Below are positions 6,256 to 14,862 of a stretch of 64,000 nucleotides of DNA, piece after piece. The first letter of the stretch is position 1, and each line of letters starts with the position of its first letter. The DNA is from CAYWOS01 sp964459985. GTDB lineage: Bacteria; Bacillota; Clostridia; Christensenellales; Aristaeellaceae. The notes below the pieces were generated by a model. The model made no database searches. It was given only the letters and a program-made list of their open reading frames with translations, and was not told the DNA's origin. The translations under genes and the position numbers were made by a program. The DNA lies in contig CAYWOS010000005.1 of assembly GCA_964459985.1 (NCBI GenBank), forward strand, positions 1 to 64,000. Reading direction: 5' to 3'.

Positions 6256-7488
6256 TTACCGCTCCCGCCACACCGTCTCACCGGCGTAATCGATATAGGC
6301 GCGCTTGCCGTCCTGTTCGACCATCGCCAGCCCCTGATGAAATTCATACGCGTCGTCATAGATAAACTCGGTGATCGGCTCGCCGCGTTCGTCGATATAC
6401 CCCCATTTGCCCTTGTGCAAAAGCGCCTGAAACCCTTCGACGAAATACGTACCTTCCATAAAATGGAAGTTTCTGTTATGGTAAGCGTACCCCGCCGACG
6501 CGGGAATCAGCACCCGTCCCGCTTTGTCCCGGACGATCACGCGATCGACGTACGTTTCGCCGTCGAGCACGCATACGAATTCCAGCCGTTTCACCATATT
6601 CAATGCGGCGACGGCTTCGTCGTCAAGGATGTTCCCCGCTTTGTCGATCACGACGGCTCTTCCGTCCGTCTCGGCGCGCGCCGTGCCGTTTGGCTCAAAC
6701 GGGGATACCTGCGAAAAAACCGGCGGAATGACGAGCGCGCCAGTCCCGTCCATATAGCCGTACAATCCGCTTTCCGTGTGGATAACCGCCGCCAGCTCCT
6801 CGCTGAAGCCCTGATAGGTCACGCTGAATCCCTCGGGCGGCGCGATGACGGCGCCCGTTTCGTCGATGACGGCGTATGTCTCGGTTTCCTCCTCGTCATC
6901 GATGAAGGAAACGACGGCGTATCCCTGATGAAAATAGGTCGGTAGGCCGTGATTGTAGTCGTAGATCGGCGGAAGCACCCACTCGCCCGTCCCGCGATCG
7001 ACAAAGCCGACCTTGTGGCACGTTTCCTCCGGGCTGACGGCGATCAGGCGTTCGCCCGGCTCCTGTATGAGCGAAATATCCGTATATCTCAAGCCCGAGC
7101 AAAAGCCCGTCGTCACGTCGAAAAAGCCTGTCAGCGAGTCTGCGGTACCATAACGAATGAGGCCGGTGTCGCGCCCGCCGAAATACTCGCAGTGGCCCGC
7201 CCAAACCGTGTAGCGCGGCTCGAGCACGTAATTCCCCTGTTTGTCAATGATGCCCCGGTTGTCGTCGAGAAAGCCTTTCCCCGTGTCGGCGACGACCACG
7301 GCGTAGCCCGCGCCCCGGAAAGGATGGGCGTCGTACCATTGCGGCGCGATCACGGTTTCGCCGCGATCGTTGATATAGCCCCATTTGCCGTCGATAGGCG
7401 CGGGGTACAGGCAGCCCTCGCGCGCCGACGCGGCGCAAAGCGGCGTCAGCGCGAAGAGCAGGCAGGCGATGGCGACGATTCGTTTCAT
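6256..7488 (-). CDS. Secreted WG-repeat protein
   Basis: The 410-residue protein has a signal peptide (MKRIVAIACLLFALTPLCAA) and several WG repeats of the form GKWGYINDRGETVIAPQWYD: near residues 34, 75, 240, 280 and 365. WG (KWG) repeats are beta-rich extracytoplasmic modules of unknown binding specificity, frequent in Clostridia and Bacteroidetes. No catalytic motif is visible. It is transcribed from a region with duplicated promoter-like segments (7561-7690) and precedes the MarR gene, but the MarR gene has its own promoter. Confidence 0.8.
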   Translation of the reverse strand: MKRIVAIACLLFALTPLCAASAREGCLYPAPIDGKWGYINDRGETVIAPQWYDAHPFRGAGYAVVVADTGKGFLDDNRGIIDKQGNYVLEPRYTVWAGHCEYFGGRDTGLIRYGTADSLTGFFDVTTGFCSGLRYTDISLIQEPGERLIAVSPEETCHKVGFVDRGTGEWVLPPIYDYNHGLPTYFHQGYAVVSFIDDEEETETYAVIDETGAVIAPPEGFSVTYQGFSEELAAVIHTESGLYGYMDGTGALVIPPVFSQVSPFEPNGTARAETDGRAVVIDKAGNILDDEAVAALNMVKRLEFVCVLDGETYVDRVIVRDKAGRVLIPASAGYAYHNRNFHFMEGTYFVEGFQALLHKGKWGYIDERGEPITEFIYDDAYEFHQGLAMVEQDGKRAYIDYAGETVWRER

Positions 7489-7560
7489 GACGACCTCCCC
7501 AACGGTCTTTTGCGATGATTCCGATGAATGGATGCCTGTCGGCGCGCGGAGAACGGACGC

Positions 7561-7690
7561 CGTCCGCCGCCCCGGTCACGTCTTCGGCTCGCTTGAACAT
7601 GATAGCATACGTTTGTCGGCGTCCGAGTTTTCGAACATCCCGTCCGCCGCCCCGGCCAAGCCTTCGGCTTGATTAATATTATAGCATACG
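7561..7690 (-). repeat. Duplicated 50-bp promoter-region segment
   Basis: The segment at 7641-7690 is repeated imperfectly at 7561-7611: both begin CGTCCGCCGCCCCGG on the plus strand and end with GATAGCATACG or TATAGCATACG. On the minus strand the distal copy carries TGCTATAAT, an extended -10 (TATAAT at 7678-7683), while the proximal copy has the degraded TATCAT. The distal copy also has a small AAGCC-TTC-GGCTT hairpin. The copies lie between the divergent WG-repeat and citrate synthase genes. Confidence 0.7.
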
Positions 7691-7823
7691 CGCGGACAAA
7701 ACAAAAGCGGCGACACGGGTTCTGCATTCGGATCGCGCCCCGCGCCCGCGCCGTTTTCCCGTGTTTATCTTCCTATAATCATCTCATGATCCGTTCTTTT
7801 TTTGTACTTCCCCGCGCGGGCGG

Positions 7824-7851
7824 TTTACAAGACAGGCTGATGCTGTATAAT
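7824..7851 (+). promoter_or_regulatory. Promoter of the citrate synthase-aconitase-IDH operon
   Basis: TTTACA (7824-7829), a 16-base spacer and TATAAT (7846-7851). Confidence 0.75.
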
Positions 7852-7860
7852 TGTATACAT
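7851..7860. promoter_or_regulatory. Candidate GntR/FCD operator
   Basis: TTGTATACAT directly overlaps the end of the -10 box and contains the perfect 8-bp palindrome TGTATACA. FadR-subfamily GntR regulators typically recognise TnGTAnnACnA-like palindromes, and such a regulator is the second gene of this operon, so autoregulation is plausible. Inferred. Confidence 0.5.
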
Positions 7861-7885
7861 AAAAACAGTGAAGGAGGCGGCGGAC

Positions 7886-9262
7886 GTGCTGGAGATTTCG
7901 AGCAAGACCAATCTTTTGGAGCAAAAGAGCTATCGCTACACCCTGCAGGATGTGTCCGAACCCAACCTGTACCGCGACATTTACAATTATGAAAACGTGC
8001 CCAAGGTGCCGTTCAATCACCGGCGCGTGCCGATGGGGATGCCGGAGGAAATCTGGATTTCTGACACCTCCTTTCGCGACGGGCAGCAGTCGGTCGATCC
8101 CTATTCGCCCGATCAGATCGTGGAACTGTTCAAACTCATGAGCAAATTGGGCGGACCGTACGGCATCATCCGCCAGACCGAGTTTTTCATTTACAGCCAG
8201 AAGGATCGCGAGGCGATCGAGAGATGCATGGCGCTGGGGCTGCAATTCCCCGAGATCACGACATGGATTCGCGCCAGCAAGAACGATTTCAAGCTCGTGC
8301 GCGATCTGGGCATCCGCGAAACGGGCATTTTGGTGAGCTGCAGCGATTACCATATCTTCAAGAAAATGGGGCTGACGCGCGGGCAGGCGATGAAGAAATA
8401 CCTCGAGACCGTCGCCGAGGCGTTCGAGGCGGGCGTCATGCCGCGCTGCCATCTGGAGGACATCACGCGCGCCGATTTTTACGGCTTCGTCGTGCCCTTT
8501 GTGAACGAACTGATGAAAATGAGCCGCGACGCCGGCATTCCCGTGCGCATCCGCGCCTGCGACACCATGGGCTACGGCGTGCCGTACCCCGAGGTCGCGC
8601 TGCCGCGCAGCGTGCCGGGCATTATCTACGGCTTGCAGCATTACTCCGACGTGCGCAGCGAATACCTCGAATGGCACGGACACAACGACTTCTACAAGGC
8701 GGTCGCCAATGCGGCCACCGCCTGGCTGTACGGCGCATGCGCGGTGAACTGTTCCCTGCTGGGCATCGGCGAGCGCACGGGCAACATCCCGCTGGAGGCG
8801 ATGATTTTCGAGTACGCCTCGCTGCGCGGCTCGCTGGACGGCATGAATCCCGCCGTCGTCACCGAGATCGCCGAGTATTTCAAGCGCGAGATCGGCTACA
8901 AAATCCCGCCCATGACGCCCTTTGTGGGCAGGGATTTCAACGTCACGCGCGCCGGCATCCACGCCGACGGGCTGCTCAAGGACGAGGAAATCTACAATAT
9001 CTTCAACACCAAAAAGCTCTTGAACCGCGCCGCGTCGGTGATGATATCGAGCACGTCGGGGCTGGCGGGCATCGCGTACTGGATCAACGAAAACTATCAG
9101 CTCCCGCCGGGCGAAGCGGTCGGCAAGCAGGACGCGCTGGTTCTCTCGCTCAAACAGTGGATCGACGCGCAGTTTGAAAGCGGGCGGCAGGCGGCGATGT
9201 CGGTGCACGAGCTTGAAACCAAGATCGAGGAACTGACGGGTGGGCGGCTTGCGCGGTTGTAA
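7886..9262 (+). CDS. Re-type citrate synthase candidate (2-isopropylmalate/homocitrate synthase family)
   Basis: The 458-residue protein is a HMGL-like TIM-barrel acyltransferase: the metal/substrate motif WISDTSFRDGQQS near residue 50, HLEDITRADFYGF, and the HGHNDFYKAVANA metal motif. It lacks the C-terminal leucine-sensing domain of LeuA. In Clostridium kluyveri a protein of this family is the Re-citrate synthase, condensing oxaloacetate and acetyl-CoA. Placement before aconitase and isocitrate dehydrogenase, with no leu genes nearby, supports citrate rather than isopropylmalate synthesis. The GTG at 7886 is chosen because the AAGGAGGCGG ribosome binding site (7871-7880) ends 5 bases before it; the upstream GTG at 7868 precedes that site. 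Homocitrate synthase is the main alternative. Confidence 0.75.
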   Translation: MLEISSKTNLLEQKSYRYTLQDVSEPNLYRDIYNYENVPKVPFNHRRVPMGMPEEIWISDTSFRDGQQSVDPYSPDQIVELFKLMSKLGGPYGIIRQTEFFIYSQKDREAIERCMALGLQFPEITTWIRASKNDFKLVRDLGIRETGILVSCSDYHIFKKMGLTRGQAMKKYLETVAEAFEAGVMPRCHLEDITRADFYGFVVPFVNELMKMSRDAGIPVRIRACDTMGYGVPYPEVALPRSVPGIIYGLQHYSDVRSEYLEWHGHNDFYKAVANAATAWLYGACAVNCSLLGIGERTGNIPLEAMIFEYASLRGSLDGMNPAVVTEIAEYFKREIGYKIPPMTPFVGRDFNVTRAGIHADGLLKDEEIYNIFNTKKLLNRAASVMISSTSGLAGIAYWINENYQLPPGEAVGKQDALVLSLKQWIDAQFESGRQAAMSVHELETKIEELTGGRLARL

Positions 9263-9305
9263 GGTTCGCGGATTCCCGACGCGGCTCCGCGTCGGATAGG
9301 GAACC
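9263..9305 (+). other. Intercistronic hairpin
   Basis: CCGACGCGG (9276-9284) and CCGCGTCGG (9287-9295) form a perfect 9-bp stem with a 2-base loop, extended by GGTTC/GAACC (9263-9267 and 9301-9305). There is no T run, so it is more likely an mRNA-stability or partial-attenuation structure between the synthase gene and the regulator than a full terminator. Confidence 0.6.
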
Positions 9306-9332
9306 GCGCGATCAATGTAAAAGGAGAAAACC

Positions 9333-9983
9333 ATGTCCGAACACAAAATGATTTCCATTGCCGATCAGGTATTCGAGGAATTGGAGCGCGATATTCTATC
9401 GGGTCGGTACGAGCGCGGCGCGGTGATGACCGAGGGCAAATTCAGCGAAATGCTCGGCGTCAGCCGCACGCCCATCCGCGAGGCGCTGCGCCGGCTCGAA
9501 CAGGAGCATCTGATCGAATTGACCAGCAAGGGCGTGCGGATCGTGGGCATATCGGCGGACGATCTGGAGGACATCTTCGAGATCCGCTATCGGCTGGAGG
9601 GGCTCGCCGCGCGGTACGCCGCCGAGCGCGCCGACGATAAAGGACTGGCGCTCCTGCGCGAAACGATCGATCTGCAGGAGTTCTACACCTCGCGCGACGA
9701 CGCCGAAAGCCTCAAGAACACCGACACGCGCTTTCATCAGACCATTTACAAGCTCTCGCGCAGCAACACGCTCTACGACACGCTCGAACCGCTCCACCGC
9801 AAACTGCTCAAGTACCGCCGCGTGTCGCTCACCGCGCACGCGCGCGCCGAGCAGTCGCTCGCCGAGCACCGCGCCATATACGACGCCATCGCCGCCGGGC
9901 AACTCGACAAAGCGGAGGCGCTCACCATCCTGCACGTCGAGCGCGCGCGCGACAGCATCATGAAGGGAAGAGATCAACAGTGA
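9333..9983 (+). CDS. GntR-family regulator, FCD (FadR-like) subfamily
   Basis: The 216-residue protein has an N-terminal winged helix (EGKFSEMLGVSRTPIREALR, about 32-51; LTSKGVRIVGIS wing) and a C-terminal all-helical FCD domain with the metal-binding positions FEIRYRLE, DTRFHQTIYKLS and AEHRAIYDAIAAG. FCD regulators usually sense small carboxylates such as citrate, pyruvate or lactate, which suits its place inside a citrate-to-2-oxoglutarate operon. The AAAAGGAGAAAACC ribosome binding site is strong. Its stop overlaps the GTG start of the aconitase gene. Confidence 0.88.
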   Translation: MSEHKMISIADQVFEELERDILSGRYERGAVMTEGKFSEMLGVSRTPIREALRRLEQEHLIELTSKGVRIVGISADDLEDIFEIRYRLEGLAARYAAERADDKGLALLRETIDLQEFYTSRDDAESLKNTDTRFHQTIYKLSRSNTLYDTLEPLHRKLLKYRRVSLTAHARAEQSLAEHRAIYDAIAAGQLDKAEALTILHVERARDSIMKGRDQQ

Positions 9984-11914
9984 AACAGACGTTGGCGCAA
10001 AAGATCATCTCGTCGCATCTCGTCGGCGGCGACATGGAAACGGGCGGGGAGATCGCGCTCAAGATCGATCAGACGCTGACGCAGGACGCGACGGGCACGA
10101 TGGCGTACCTCGCGCTCGAGCGCATCGGCGTGAAACGTGTGAAGACCGAAAAATCCGTCGCCTATATCGATCACAACACGCTGCAGTGCGGCTTTGAAAA
10201 CGCCGACGACCACCGCTACATCCGGTCGGCCGCGCGCAAGTACGGCGTTTACTGCTCGCGCCCGGGCAACGGCATCTGCCATCAGTGGCATCTGGAGCGC
10301 TACGGCAAGCCGGGCAAAACGCTGATCGGCTCGGACAGCCACACGCCCACGGCGGGCGCGCTGGGCATGCTCGCTTTCGGCGCGGGCGGCATGGACGTCG
10401 CCGTGGCGATGAGCGGCGGCGCGTACCATATTCCCATGCCGAAAATGTTCAGGGTCAACCTTTCGGGCGCGCTCAAACCGTGGGTGACGGCGAAGGATGT
10501 CAGTCTGGAAATCCTGCGTATCCTCTCCGTGCGCGGCGGCGTCGGCGCGGTGATCGAATGGGGCGGCGAGGGCGTGAGGACGCTGTCGGTGCCCGAGCGC
10601 GCCACCATCGCCAACATGGGCGCCGAGCTGGGCGCGACCAGCTCGATCTTCCCCTCGGACGAACGCACGCGCGAGTTCCTGCGCGCGCAGGGGCGGGAGG
10701 ACGATTATTCGCCGCTTGAAAGCGACGGGGACGCGGCGTACGACCGCGTGATCGACATCGATCTGGGCGCGCTCGTGCCGCTTGCCGCCTGTCCGCATTC
10801 GCCCGACAACGTAAAGCCCGTGTCCGAGTTGTCCGATATCGCCGTTTCGCAGGTCTGCATCGGCTCGTGCACCAATTCCTCATTGCGCGATATGCTGCGC
10901 GCGGCGGCGATCCTCGAGGGGAAAACGATTGCCGATTCGGTCAGCCTGTCGGTGTCGCCGGGCAGCCGGCAGACGCTGTCCATGCTGTCCGCCTGCGGCG
11001 CGCTGAACGATCTGATCGCTTCCGGCGCGCGTATTCTCGAGTGCGCCTGCGGCCCCTGCATCGGCATGGGGCTGTCGCCCCAATCGGCGGGCGTGTCGGC
11101 GCGCACCTTCAACCGAAATTTCGAGGGCCGGAGCGGCACCAAGGACGCGCTTGTCTACCTCGTTTCGCCCGAAACGGCGGCGGCGACGGCGCTGACGGGG
11201 TATCTGACCGATCCCCGGACGCTCGGCGAATACCCCGCGATCGATATGCCGGCCGCCTTTGCGGTGGACGAGCGCGGCGTGATCGCGCCGGCGGACGAGC
11301 GTGTCGCGGAGAACCTGACGGTGGAACGCGGCCCCAACATCAAGCCGCTGCCCGAGGGAAAGCCGCTCGGGAACGCGCTGTCCGCGCCCGTCTCGCTCAA
11401 GGTCGGCGACAACATCACCACCGATCACATCATGCCCGCCGGCGCCAAGATCCTGCCCTACCGCTCGAACATCCCCTATCTTTCGCAATACTGCTTTTCG
11501 GTGTGCGACGGCGATTTCCCATCGCGCGCCCGGGCGATGGGGCAGTCGATCATCGTGGGCGGCGACAACTACGGGCAGGGCTCGTCGCGCGAGCACGCGG
11601 CGCTGGTGCCGCTCTATCTGGGCGTGCGCGCCGTGATCGCCAAATCCTTCGCGCGCATTCACGCCGCCAACCTGATCAACTGCGGCATTCTCCCGCTTGT
11701 CTTCGAGCGTCCCGGGGATTACGACCGCGTGAATCCCGGCGATCAACTGACGCTTGACAACCTGACGGAGGCGCTCGAAACGGGGCGCGCCGTCATGAAA
11801 AATGAAACGAACGGCGCGTCCGCGGCGCTTTTGTGCCGCTTCAGCGAGCGCCAGAAGGCCCTGCTCAAGGCGGGCGGACTGCTTCGATATGCCGGGGAGG
11901 GGCAAGGCGTATGA
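9980..11914 (+). CDS. Aconitate hydratase (Aquifex/mitochondrial-type, 4Fe-4S)
   Basis: The 644-residue enzyme converts citrate to isocitrate. Ligands of the 4Fe-4S cluster are visible: CIGSCTNSS (Cys about 297) and CACGPCIGMG (Cys about 357 and 360). GSDSHTPTAGALGML is the conserved substrate loop and the C-terminal swivel domain contains GDNITTDHIMPAG, GDNYGQGSSREHAA and ARIHAANLINCGILPL. Length about 640 fits the putative Aquifex-type aconitase family rather than the 890-residue AcnA. The GTG at 9980 overlaps the regulator stop (GTGA), with a GAAGGGAAGAG ribosome binding site. It overlaps the next gene by ATGA, so the two are translationally coupled. Confidence 0.92.
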   Translation: MKQTLAQKIISSHLVGGDMETGGEIALKIDQTLTQDATGTMAYLALERIGVKRVKTEKSVAYIDHNTLQCGFENADDHRYIRSAARKYGVYCSRPGNGICHQWHLERYGKPGKTLIGSDSHTPTAGALGMLAFGAGGMDVAVAMSGGAYHIPMPKMFRVNLSGALKPWVTAKDVSLEILRILSVRGGVGAVIEWGGEGVRTLSVPERATIANMGAELGATSSIFPSDERTREFLRAQGREDDYSPLESDGDAAYDRVIDIDLGALVPLAACPHSPDNVKPVSELSDIAVSQVCIGSCTNSSLRDMLRAAAILEGKTIADSVSLSVSPGSRQTLSMLSACGALNDLIASGARILECACGPCIGMGLSPQSAGVSARTFNRNFEGRSGTKDALVYLVSPETAAATALTGYLTDPRTLGEYPAIDMPAAFAVDERGVIAPADERVAENLTVERGPNIKPLPEGKPLGNALSAPVSLKVGDNITTDHIMPAGAKILPYRSNIPYLSQYCFSVCDGDFPSRARAMGQSIIVGGDNYGQGSSREHAALVPLYLGVRAVIAKSFARIHAANLINCGILPLVFERPGDYDRVNPGDQLTLDNLTEALETGRAVMKNETNGASAALLCRFSERQKALLKAGGLLRYAGEGQGV

Positions 11915-13044
11915 GCGAACGCATGGATCAGATCGAGCGCGCGACGGCGCATTTCCGGCAGCTCCTGACGGCGCAGGCGGCGCGCGCCGACGCGCTTTCG
12001 CATCCCGCCGCCGGGGACGACAAGGGGAAAACGGTGATCGGACTGATCGGCGGCGACGGCATCGGCCCGCTCATCGTGGCGCAGGCCGAGCGCGCTTTGG
12101 AAAAACTGCTTGCCGACGAGATCGCCACGGGCGCGGTCGAATTGCGCGATATCGACGGGCTGACCATCGAAAACCGTCTGGCGGTCGGACAATCGGTGCC
12201 CGACCGCGTGCTGACGGACATCCTGCAGTGCGGCGTGCTGCTCAAGGGCCCGACCACCACGCCCTCGGGCGGCGCGATGGAGAGCGCCAACGTGACGCTG
12301 CGCCGCGCGCTGGATTTATACGCCAACGTGCGCCCTGTGCGCGTGCCCGAGCTGGGCGTCGACTGGATGTTTTTCCGCGAAAACACCGAGGGCGAGTACG
12401 CGCTGGGCAGTCAGGGCATCGAATTGCCCGGTCTGCTCACGATGGATTTCAAGGTCACCACCGTCGGCGGCACCCGGCGCATCGCGCGCGCGGCGTTCGA
12501 GTACGCGATAAACAACGGCAAAAAGCATGTCGCCGTCGTCACAAAATCCAACATCATGAAAAAGACCGACGGCATGTTCTCGGCGCTTTGCCGCGAAATC
12601 GCCGCCGGGTACCCCGATATTCAAACGGACGAATACTACATCGACATCATGACCGCGCATCTGATCAATCCCGACGTGCGGCGGGATTTCGACGTGTTCC
12701 TTTTGCCGAACCTCTACGGCGACATCCTGACCGACGAAGCGGCGCAGCTCCAGGGCGGCGTCGGCACGGCGGGCAGCGCCAACATCGGCGACCGGTACGC
12801 CATGTTCGAGGCGATCCACGGCTCGGCGCCGCGCATGATCGCGCAGGGGCTGGGCGATTACGCCAATCCCGAGAGCATACTGCGCGCCGCCGCCATGCTG
12901 CTGCGTCACATCGGGAAGGCGGACGGGGCGGAGCGACTTGAAAACGCGCTGTCGCAGGCCGAAAGCGTCTGCCGCGTCACCGGCACGCGCGAGGGCGCGA
13001 CCTGCGAGGCGTTCGGCGACGAAGTGCTGAAACATCTGGAATAA
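11911..13044 (+). CDS. Isocitrate dehydrogenase (NAD or NADP)
   Basis: The 377-residue enzyme belongs to the isocitrate/isopropylmalate dehydrogenase family: GLIGGDGIGPLIV near residue 45, the isocitrate-binding SANVTLRRALDLYANVRPV (about 130-148), FFRENTEGEYALG, the metal-binding YGDILTDEAAQLQGG and the cofactor loop EAIHGSAPRMIAQG. The S-N-x-x-L-R-x pattern and the coupling to aconitase favour isocitrate over isopropylmalate. It has a 40-residue N-terminal helical extension before the dinucleotide fold. Cofactor preference cannot be decided by eye. It starts at ATG 11911, overlapping the aconitase stop, after a GGGGAGGGG ribosome binding site. It makes the 2-oxoglutarate needed for glutamate and, through the downstream arg genes, arginine. 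Confidence 0.87.
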   Translation: MSERMDQIERATAHFRQLLTAQAARADALSHPAAGDDKGKTVIGLIGGDGIGPLIVAQAERALEKLLADEIATGAVELRDIDGLTIENRLAVGQSVPDRVLTDILQCGVLLKGPTTTPSGGAMESANVTLRRALDLYANVRPVRVPELGVDWMFFRENTEGEYALGSQGIELPGLLTMDFKVTTVGGTRRIARAAFEYAINNGKKHVAVVTKSNIMKKTDGMFSALCREIAAGYPDIQTDEYYIDIMTAHLINPDVRRDFDVFLLPNLYGDILTDEAAQLQGGVGTAGSANIGDRYAMFEAIHGSAPRMIAQGLGDYANPESILRAAAMLLRHIGKADGAERLENALSQAESVCRVTGTREGATCEAFGDEVLKHLE

Positions 13045-13076
13045 GCGCGAATACCGTCATCTCATGGATTTTTCCC

Positions 13077-13105
13077 TTGAAACCTATCAAAAAATGGCGT
13101 AGAAT
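13077..13105 (+). promoter_or_regulatory. Promoter of the ABC exporter pair
   Basis: TTGAAA (13077-13082), a 17-base spacer and TAGAAT (13100-13105), 39 bp before the start codon. Confidence 0.75.
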
Positions 13106-13143
13106 AGCGGAGATTGAATATCATTCTTACGCGGAGGACGCCT

Positions 13144-14862
13144 TTGAACACCCTGTATCGGTATATCCGCCCCTATTTGCGGCGCGTCGCGGGCGGCACG
13201 TCGCTGAAATTTCTCGGCACGGTGATGGATCTTTTTCTGCCGTGGCTGCTCGCGTACGTGCTCGACAACGTGGTCAAATCGGGCGACCGGGGGCAAGTAT
13301 ACCTGTACGGCGGGCTGATGGTGCTGTGCGCCGTGCTCGCGCTGCTGGGCAACGTGCTCGCCAACCGCGCCGCCGCCTCTGTTGCGCGCGACGTGACGCG
13401 GGACATCCGCCACAGGCTGTTCGATAAAATCATCCATCTGACCAGCCGCGAGATCGACCGCTTCACCATTCCCTCGCTCATCTCGCGCATGACGACCGAC
13501 ACCTATTATATCTACCGCATGATCGGCATGATCCAGCGCATCGGCATCCGCGCGCCCATCCTGCTGATCGGCGGCGTTTGCATTACGCTGACGCTCGACG
13601 TGCCGCTCACGGGGCTTTTGCTGGCGATCCTGCCCTTCATGGCGCTGATCGTGTGGTACATTTCCAAAAAGGGCGTGCCGCTTTACGCCGCGCTCCAGAC
13701 AAAAACCGATCAGCTCATTCGCGTCGTGCGCGAGAACATCACCGGCATGCGCATCATCAAGGCGCTGTCCAAGACCGAGGATGAAAAACGGCGTTTCGGC
13801 GGGATCAACAACGACGTCGCCGCCTCCGAAACGAAGGCGTCCTCCGTCATGGCGATCAACTCGCCCACCATGCAGCTCTTGCTCAATTTCGGGCTGGTGC
13901 TCGTGGTGTATATCGGCGCGCGGCGCGTGTCGGCGGGGCATATCGGCGCGGGCACGATCATCGCCTTCCTCAACTATTTCATGATCATCCTGAACGCCAT
14001 GCTCGCCATCACGCGCATATTGACCATGTATTCCAAGGCGCTCGCCTCGATGCAGCGCGTCGAGGAGGTGCTTTGCGGCGAAACCGAGCAGTCGCCCGAC
14101 AGCGCCTCCGCCGCCGTGCCGGGCGCGCCGAAAATCGAGTTCCGCAGCGTGTCGTTTTCCTACAACAAACGCCGCATGGACGTGTCGGGGCTGTCTTTCT
14201 CGCTCGCGCGCGGGGAGCGGCTCGGTATTCTGGGGCCGACCGGCGCGGGCAAATCAACGGTGATCAAGCTGCTTTTGCGCCTGTACGACGTGGACGAGGG
14301 CGAAATCCTGATCGACGGCCGCGATATCAGAACCATTCCGCTGAACGAATTGCGCGCGCGCTTTGGCGCGGTGTTCCAGAACGACGCCGTGTTTCACGGC
14401 ACGCTCGGCGACAACATTCTGCTCGATCGTCAGATCCCGATGGAGGACGTCGAGCGCGCCGTGCGCGACGCGCAGGCGGCGCAGTACATCGAGGAAAAGG
14501 GCGGGCTGACCGCCGAGGTCGTCTCGCGCGGGCAAAACCTCTCCGGCGGGCAGCAGCAGCGCCTGCTCATCGCGCGCGCGCTTGCCGGCAGCCCGGATAT
14601 CCTGCTGTTGGACGATTCCTCCAGCGCGCTGGATTTCTCCACCGAGGCAAACCTGCGCAGGGCGCTGCGCGAGCGCGGCGGCGACGCCACCGTCGTGACC
14701 GTCGCCCAGCGCATCAGCGCCGTCATGCACTGCGATAAGATCCTCGTGCTCGAGGACGGCGCGCCGTGCGGACTGGGCACGCATGAGGAACTGATGGCGT
14801 CCTGCGATCTTTACCGCGAGATCGCCGCCTTGCAGATCGGGGGTGACGACCATGCCGCGTGA
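13144..14862 (+). CDS. ABC exporter half-transporter (MdlA/LmrC-like)
   Basis: The 572-residue protein has a six-span ABC exporter membrane domain (about 1-300) and an ATPase domain (about 325-572) with Walker A GPTGAGKS, signature LSGGQQQR, Walker B DILLLDDSSSALD and H-loop region VVTVAQRISAV. In the D-loop/Walker B the catalytic glutamate is replaced by Asp-Ser (LLLDDSSSA), and the H-loop histidine is replaced by glutamine (VAQRIS), the pattern of the degenerate subunit in heterodimeric exporters. The TTG at 13144, 6 bases after GGAGG (13133-13137), is chosen over the TTG at 13114. It overlaps its partner by 11 bp. Confidence 0.85.
   Translation: MNTLYRYIRPYLRRVAGGTSLKFLGTVMDLFLPWLLAYVLDNVVKSGDRGQVYLYGGLMVLCAVLALLGNVLANRAAASVARDVTRDIRHRLFDKIIHLTSREIDRFTIPSLISRMTTDTYYIYRMIGMIQRIGIRAPILLIGGVCITLTLDVPLTGLLLAILPFMALIVWYISKKGVPLYAALQTKTDQLIRVVRENITGMRIIKALSKTEDEKRRFGGINNDVAASETKASSVMAINSPTMQLLLNFGLVLVVYIGARRVSAGHIGAGTIIAFLNYFMIILNAMLAITRILTMYSKALASMQRVEEVLCGETEQSPDSASAAVPGAPKIEFRSVSFSYNKRRMDVSGLSFSLARGERLGILGPTGAGKSTVIKLLLRLYDVDEGEILIDGRDIRTIPLNELRARFGAVFQNDAVFHGTLGDNILLDRQIPMEDVERAVRDAQAAQYIEEKGGLTAEVVSRGQNLSGGQQQRLLIARALAGSPDILLLDDSSSALDFSTEANLRRALRERGGDATVVTVAQRISAVMHCDKILVLEDGAPCGLGTHEELMASCDLYREIAALQIGGDDHAA

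Noticed and set aside
7868..7885. GTG start at 7868 for the citrate synthase gene
   Set aside because: It lies upstream of the ribosome binding site (7871-7880), which instead serves the GTG at 7886.
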